A stretch of DNA of 64,000 nucleotides, from contig CAMKWS010000003.1 in NCBI GenBank assembly GCA_946476985.1, forward strand, positions 1 through 64,000, in the 5' to 3' direction. Below are positions 60,861 through 64,000 of this stretch, piece after piece. Under the pieces are notes generated by a model. The model was not told where the DNA came from. It ran no database searches and saw only the letters and a program-made list of their open reading frames with translations. How positions within the stretch are numbered: the first letter of the stretch is position 1; the number at the start of each line of letters is the position of its first letter. The position numbers were made by a program, and so were the translations under genes. The stretch is from an uncultured Acetobacteraceae bacterium (GTDB taxonomy: Bacteria > Pseudomonadota > Alphaproteobacteria > Acetobacterales > Acetobacteraceae).

Positions 60861-63800
60861 TTACCAGTCTAGAATATTTCTTAAAGACCCCGGCAGTAAT
60901 ACAGAGAAGGGATTCACATGGAACTCAGGCTTTTTCAATGTCCCATCCAAACGATATGTCATCGCCATAACGCCACTTCCCTTTTCTGGAGCCATGACAG
61001 TCCCTTCGCCAAACAATGTTCCTGCTGCATGATTAATGCCAAAAAGCGGAGATAGAGTACCCTGCATATCCAGCACTCCTTTGGTGAAATCAACTTGGCC
61101 TTTCAATGTCCCACCAAAAATATCATTACTGGCACGTCCATCTTCAACCTGCATACGCCCATCTGCCGCATATAATGTCGCATTGAGCTCTACAGTCTCA
61201 AACTGCTCTCGCGAGAGCTGCCCCCAATGCAATGGGGCAAAAACCGTTGCCATTACAAGAGCCGCTGGAGGATGCTTAAGCGTCATATCCTTAATCGCCA
61301 CCTCACCTTGGCACGGTGGCAACCCAATCCGTAATCCTAAGGAATGAACTTTATCGCCTTGTTCTCCTCCTGTTACAGCAGCACATTTCCCCCTTAAGCT
61401 AAATCGTCCCCCTTCAAGCTGCTGGTACACACCAAGAGACGACAAAACCGCCCCAGTATTGGCGATGTCTAACCCTAACGTAAACTCGCCCACTTTATCG
61501 AGAACTGGGGAAAGATGGAAACTCACCCGATTAGGAGCCCCTACCTCTAAGGAGGCCTCCCTTATATGCTGTCCAGACCAAAAAACATGTGTTTTAACAT
61601 CATCTGCACGCTGCTCTGCGCCATATAACAATGTGTTCGCACGCAAATTCACAGACCACTGACCTTGAGGTAAAATACTGGGCGCCCCTTTCCCGTGCGC
61701 TATTGTGGGCTCATGCGTATATTCACCAATATGCGGCTTTAATGTGTTTTTATCATCTTCCTTTGCCGACAACGCCCCCCACCAGGATGTCGCATCTAAA
61801 AGGCTGGCCTGCAGGTCAAACATATAGCGCCCGTCAGCCCCCTCCTCCCCTAATGGCCAATCGAACACAGCGCGCCCCTCACTGCGCCCCAATTTAATTT
61901 TTTGGAACTCTAACCCGCCAACTTGCCCATTTCGCATACGTGATTGCGCTATAACAGAGAGGCGGGGCCCGTAAGCCTGTACATTATCAAGATGTGTGAG
62001 GTGCCCCTCATCCCACCCCAGACTTGCCTTAAACCCCGCCGGCACACCAGAAAGCTTCTGCCAAAAAGGGGCTTTTAACGTCATTGCTGTAAAGTCAGTC
62101 TGTATATCTGCATGCGCCTGCCTATGCCCTGCCTCGGCTGCATATTGTGTATATTGTACATGAGCCTGCCCCTGTCCCTTCAGAACTGGCTCACGCGCAA
62201 GAAAAGCAGGAACGCCTAGCTTATGTAAATTCGCTACAGATAATGGAGCTTTTAAGTCTGCCCGCACTAAAATTTGGCCTGGTGCCCCTGTTTGATGAAA
62301 AGAATCAAACACCTCACCACGAACAGGCACTCCCCATACATGCGCCCCGCCCGTAATTATTAAACTCGCATCCTTAACAGATATATGGCCCTGGCCTTGG
62401 CTTATATGGCCTAAAAACCCCATCATCATACCCATATGCTGCGCCTCAAGCTCAGCACCATAGGTAATATCCTTTACGTTGATCTTTTTAATCAATGGTA
62501 GGCCAAGATTTAGTGTTCCTGTTACATATCCTTCAGGCTGTGTGAAACGAACAGGATGACGCGACAACAGCTTCAACCTAGGATGTGCTAAAATATTCAA
62601 AACCCCAGGAGATGAGCCCTTAACCCCCAGCTCAAAGCGCCCTTCTTGCCTCTTGTGAGACAAGCCAGAAATGATCACCTTCCCTTGCGGCAAAGTGATT
62701 TCACCACCTTTTCCATCTTGCATATGCCCATGCTGCACATCAATCTGTAGCTGATCTGCATCTAAAAAATGTGCATGAGCCTCCACGCCTGTCACAGGCT
62801 GGATGGGCCGCAACCACCATACCGTCAGGTTATGCCCATAAAGATCTCCCTCTAATTGGTCTGAGAGTAATTTACGGAACCCTTCTGCACCATGAAGCTT
62901 CGCCAAAATATGCAACTTCTCACCAGAACCAGACGTCATATTCGTCGTGATCCAGCGACGCGCACCACGTGCAGCCCCCTCGGGCCATACGCTTCCCAAA
63001 GTCGCAAAATCAAAAGCCGGGATATCCCCTTGTATTTCCAACCCAACATTTTGAGGAGCGAGAATATGATCAAGCTCCATCTTCACCTGCAACGAAAGAG
63101 GCACCACATGCCTGTGTTCGTCATTCATCCATAAGTGAGACTGAATGAGACCATTAACAGCAGCACCCTTCTGCCCCAATTCAGAACGCTTAAAATGTAT
63201 ATCCGTTTGAGCTGAAACCAACTGAATGGGCGGCCCTTGCGGCAAAATAAGCTGTCCCTCTCCTACATGTACTCGACCAGAAAGCTGTGCGAGATCACCC
63301 AACATGGCATGATCACTAAGCCGACCAGATACATGAAAAGAGACAGGCACATTATAACCCTGCCATACCGCACGCTGCTCCAACGGCATCGGGAGCCACG
63401 CAGCTAGTAACCCCACGGGAAGAGGCGACATATCTGCCACCCACTCACTCCCCCCCTTAGCATCAGGTCGGATGTCTCCATTTAGGGTGACAGAGCCTAC
63501 CTTTCCACTCAATGTAGGAACATTCTCCAACCGGGCTGCAAGCTGTCCGTGCCACCCATTCTCTTGCTGGTACTCCACCACACCAAATGGCATGGTAAAA
63601 TGGAGTTTCCCCTTAGGATCTGCTTCATCATGAAGGTCAATTGTAATCCCGCGCATATCAATATGCCGGGGTAAATTGAGCTGTCCTACCAATTTTTCCA
63701 GGCTACCTTGAGACGGCTTCTTTACAACCTCTACAGAATCTGGGGGCACTCCTTCTAAATGGATCTGACCTTGCTGTGTTTTCTGGATAGAGAGCCGAAC

Positions 63801-63998
63801 ACCACTAATATTCAACTCTCTTACCGCTATTTTACCATGTAAAAATTCTGCAAAATTTAATGTTGTTTGGGCATGATCAACCGCCTGAAGAGGAATATAC
63901 CCCTTATGGGCGTCAGTCATGACAAGCCGGACATCATCTATCCGAAACGATATCTCAGAAGGATGCTTTTGATGCCGAGGCTGCCACGCGAGGGCCAT
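60861..63998 (-). CDS. Large AsmA-like/YhdP-type (DUF3971) protein, probably truncated by the right window edge
   Basis: Long repetitive beta-rich protein; C-terminal AsmA-like segment (YAADGRMQVEDGRASNDIFGGTLKGQVDFTKGVLDMQGTLSPLFGINHAAGTLFG); ORF is open to within 3 nt of the window end. Confidence 0.8.
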   Translation of the reverse strand: MALAWQPRHQKHPSEISFRIDDVRLVMTDAHKGYIPLQAVDHAQTTLNFAEFLHGKIAVRELNISGVRLSIQKTQQGQIHLEGVPPDSVEVVKKPSQGSLEKLVGQLNLPRHIDMRGITIDLHDEADPKGKLHFTMPFGVVEYQQENGWHGQLAARLENVPTLSGKVGSVTLNGDIRPDAKGGSEWVADMSPLPVGLLAAWLPMPLEQRAVWQGYNVPVSFHVSGRLSDHAMLGDLAQLSGRVHVGEGQLILPQGPPIQLVSAQTDIHFKRSELGQKGAAVNGLIQSHLWMNDEHRHVVPLSLQVKMELDHILAPQNVGLEIQGDIPAFDFATLGSVWPEGAARGARRWITTNMTSGSGEKLHILAKLHGAEGFRKLLSDQLEGDLYGHNLTVWWLRPIQPVTGVEAHAHFLDADQLQIDVQHGHMQDGKGGEITLPQGKVIISGLSHKRQEGRFELGVKGSSPGVLNILAHPRLKLLSRHPVRFTQPEGYVTGTLNLGLPLIKKINVKDITYGAELEAQHMGMMMGFLGHISQGQGHISVKDASLIITGGAHVWGVPVRGEVFDSFHQTGAPGQILVRADLKAPLSVANLHKLGVPAFLAREPVLKGQGQAHVQYTQYAAEAGHRQAHADIQTDFTAMTLKAPFWQKLSGVPAGFKASLGWDEGHLTHLDNVQAYGPRLSVIAQSRMRNGQVGGLEFQKIKLGRSEGRAVFDWPLGEEGADGRYMFDLQASLLDATSWWGALSAKEDDKNTLKPHIGEYTHEPTIAHGKGAPSILPQGQWSVNLRANTLLYGAEQRADDVKTHVFWSGQHIREASLEVGAPNRVSFHLSPVLDKVGEFTLGLDIANTGAVLSSLGVYQQLEGGRFSLRGKCAAVTGGEQGDKVHSLGLRIGLPPCQGEVAIKDMTLKHPPAALVMATVFAPLHWGQLSREQFETVELNATLYAADGRMQVEDGRASNDIFGGTLKGQVDFTKGVLDMQGTLSPLFGINHAAGTLFGEGTVMAPEKGSGVMAMTYRLDGTLKKPEFHVNPFSVLLPGSLRNILDW

Positions 63999-64000
63999 AC

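Overview
This 64-kb window looks like an ordinary bacterial chromosome, probably an acetic acid bacterium (Acetobacteraceae). That assignment is inferred from the tal-pgi fusion, the ispDF fusion, the pentose-phosphate operon, a CtrA-family regulator and a SAM-II riboswitch. The left edge holds part of a type I-E-like CRISPR array: 6 repeats of 29 nt, 5 complete 32-nt spacers, a strict 61-bp period and no adjacent cas genes. Conserved blocks follow: a globin-coupled chemoreceptor; gldA and panC; a BaiN-like flavoprotein with a HerA-like ATPase; tkt/tal-pgi/gnd/HAD/pgl/rpiA/gntK; ankyrin-hisC; an M29 peptidase; a CtrA-like regulator; glmM/ftsH/tilS; cpoB/pal/tolBARQ/ybgC; ruvBAC/yebC; secA; a parvulin and argJ; NDH-2; mmuM/TonB receptor/NCS1 permease; tRNA-Gly(CCC); SAM-II riboswitch and metZ; apaG/ispDF; and ATP12/AsmA/RluA-family/rarA/YhdP-like. 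The most unusual observation is that the CtrA-like regulator (22666-23430) has glutamate where the CtrA phospho-acceptor Asp51 should be, has an altered acidic pocket, and lacks a C-terminal Ala-Ala. It therefore resembles the engineered constitutive, stable CtrA(D51E)delta3 allele of Caulobacter. Nothing here is clearly a wholly new multi-gene system. All calls come from reading the sequence and protein motifs; no database search was run.
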